Positions 38,389 through 39,154 of a stretch of DNA of 39,154 nt are shown here, in pieces. Under the pieces are notes generated by a model that was given only the letters and a program-made list of their open reading frames with translations, was not told the DNA's origin and did no database searches. Made by a program: the position numbers and the translations under genes. Source of the DNA: Chloroflexota bacterium (lineage in GTDB: Bacteria > Chloroflexota > Limnocylindria > Limnocylindrales > CSP1-4); NCBI GenBank assembly GCA_017853275.1, contig JAFMJV010000023.1:1-39154 (forward strand), read 5' to 3'. The stretch's first letter is position 1, and every line of letters starts with the position of its first letter.

Positions 38389-39154
38389 GTGGGCGAAACG
38401 ATCAACTGGATCATCCCCATCGCGGGCGTAGCCGCGGTGCTCTTCGCGCTCTATCTTGCGCGCGATGTCCTCTCCCGGGACAAGGGTCCCCAGGCGATGC
38501 AGGACGTCGCGAGCACGATCTTCGAGGGTGCGGTCGCCTTCATCCGGCGCCAGTACACGACGATCGGCATCCTCGCGCTCCTTGGTGCGCTCGTCATCGG
38601 CGCGATCATCGCGCTCGTCGAGACCCAGGAGGTCGCGGATACGAGCGTCTACGGGATCGAGCTCGGCGTCCGGACGGGCGTCGCGTTCCTCGTGGGTGCG
38701 ATCTGCTCGATGCTCTCGGGCATCATCGGCATGTACATCAGCGTCCGCTCGAACCTCCTCACGGCGGCTGCCGCGCGCCACAGCCTCGTCGGCGCGGTCC
38801 AGACCGCGATGCGCGGCGGCGCCGTCTCGGGCTTCCTTGTCGTCGCCCTCTCGCTCCTCGGCGTGTGGGGCATCTTCGCGGCCTTCGGCGGCCTCGAGGG
38901 TGGCGAGGCCACCGCGCAGGCGCCCTTCCTCATCGTCGGCTTCGGCTTCGGCGCATCCTTCGTCGCCCTCTTCGCCCAGCTCGGCGGCGGGATCTACACC
39001 AAGGCCGCGGACGTCGGCTCCGACCTCGTCGGCAAGGTCGAGGCAGGGATCCCCGAGGATGACCCGCGGAACGCGGGCGTCGTCGCGGACCTCGTCGGCG
39101 ACAACGTCGGCGACTGCGCCGGCCGTGGTGCCGACCTCTTCGAGTCGACCGCCG
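38389..39154 (+). CDS. hppA: Membrane-bound proton/sodium-pumping pyrophosphatase (partial)
   Basis: First 255 codons from GTG 38389; the gene leaves the right edge. The first helix (INWIIPIAGVAAVLFALYLA), FIRRQYTTIG, and especially YTKAADVGSDLVGKVE followed by DDPRNAGVVADLVGDNVGDCAGRGADLFE are the pyrophosphate/Mg site of M-PPases. The enzyme uses PPi hydrolysis to pump H+ or Na+ across the membrane. The residue that separates K+-dependent from K+-independent types is outside the window. It may recycle PPi made by the biosynthetic genes here, though that is general, not specific. Confidence 0.96.
   Translation, partial: MGETINWIIPIAGVAAVLFALYLARDVLSRDKGPQAMQDVASTIFEGAVAFIRRQYTTIGILALLGALVIGAIIALVETQEVADTSVYGIELGVRTGVAFLVGAICSMLSGIIGMYISVRSNLLTAAAARHSLVGAVQTAMRGGAVSGFLVVALSLLGVWGIFAAFGGLEGGEATAQAPFLIVGFGFGASFVALFAQLGGGIYTKAADVGSDLVGKVEAGIPEDDPRNAGVVADLVGDNVGDCAGRGADLFESTA

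Noticed and set aside
1..39154. Mobile elements, CRISPR arrays, tRNA or rRNA genes, prophage or anti-phage systems
   Set aside because: No transposase, integrase, direct-repeat array, tRNA cloverleaf or defence domain was recognised, and base composition is even across the window.

Overview
The window is a very GC-rich (about 70% by eye), densely coded bacterial chromosome segment with no rRNA, tRNA, CRISPR array, insertion sequence or prophage that I can recognise. Gene content (leaderless genes, a DAHP synthase-chorismate mutase fusion, a shikimate kinase-dehydroquinate synthase fusion, MeaB/B12 mutase pieces, a membrane pyrophosphatase) and protein style suggest a Chloroflexota-type organism, perhaps of the Limnocylindria kind. 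That placement is an inference from style, not from a marker gene.

Layout: 1-5160 holds a partial WG-rich protein, a J-domain protein with a flavin-type oxidase-fold protein, a B12-binding protein, a DinB-like protein with a small unknown, and a redox group (arsR-trxA divergent from a VKOR protein) followed by a mini zinc protease. 5180-9280 holds an alpha/beta-hydrolase-like protein, tatA, folE and an acyl-CoA operon (B12-binding mutase subunit, meaB, hydroxyacyl-CoA dehydrogenase). 9265-18362 (minus) is one tightly overlapping operon aroF-aroA-aroC-aroE-aroK/aroB-aroQ-trpE-trpG, enough to make chorismate from E4P and PEP and pass it to prephenate and anthranilate. 18359-19680 (minus) holds a SDR and a Nudix hydrolase. 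19731-23888 holds a thiolase, a DegV protein, a Glu/Leu-type dehydrogenase and an unknown protein. 24008-29108 is a sugar-type ABC importer (binding protein and two permeases, no ATPase) with two Gfo/Idh/MocA dehydrogenases. 29118-31011 is a HAD hydrolase divergent from a P-loop/DRTGG protein. 31019-34944 (minus) is a coenzyme A operon coaX-coaBC-panB-panC. 35047-38144 holds an unknown protein, an M16 peptidase, a TPR-like protein and ndk, and the window ends in a truncated hppA with a long untranslated leader.

The main find is upstream of the aromatic operon. A promoter with a perfect TTGACA box and 17-bp spacer starts transcription about at the ATG of a nine-codon ORF, MSHLYYWFT (18297-18326, minus). 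It is followed by a hairpin, a possible alternative hairpin, and a strong intrinsic terminator with six U residues (18216-18246), all before aroF. Four consecutive aromatic codons (Tyr-Tyr-Trp-Phe) ahead of a terminator are the signature of ribosome-mediated attenuation. Here one leader would sense all three aromatic amino acids and control the common chorismate pathway plus anthranilate synthase.

Two wider patterns stand out. Many first genes have a -10 hexamer (TANNNT) only 6-8 nt before the start codon and no Shine-Dalgarno sequence, which implies leaderless mRNAs; two divergent pairs share a 19-bp intergenic segment with overlapping -10 boxes on the two strands. Inside operons, 15 gene junctions are exact 4-nt start/stop overlaps (ATGA or GTGA), and two are CTGA, which points to genuine CTG start codons for a Nudix hydrolase and an M16 peptidase.
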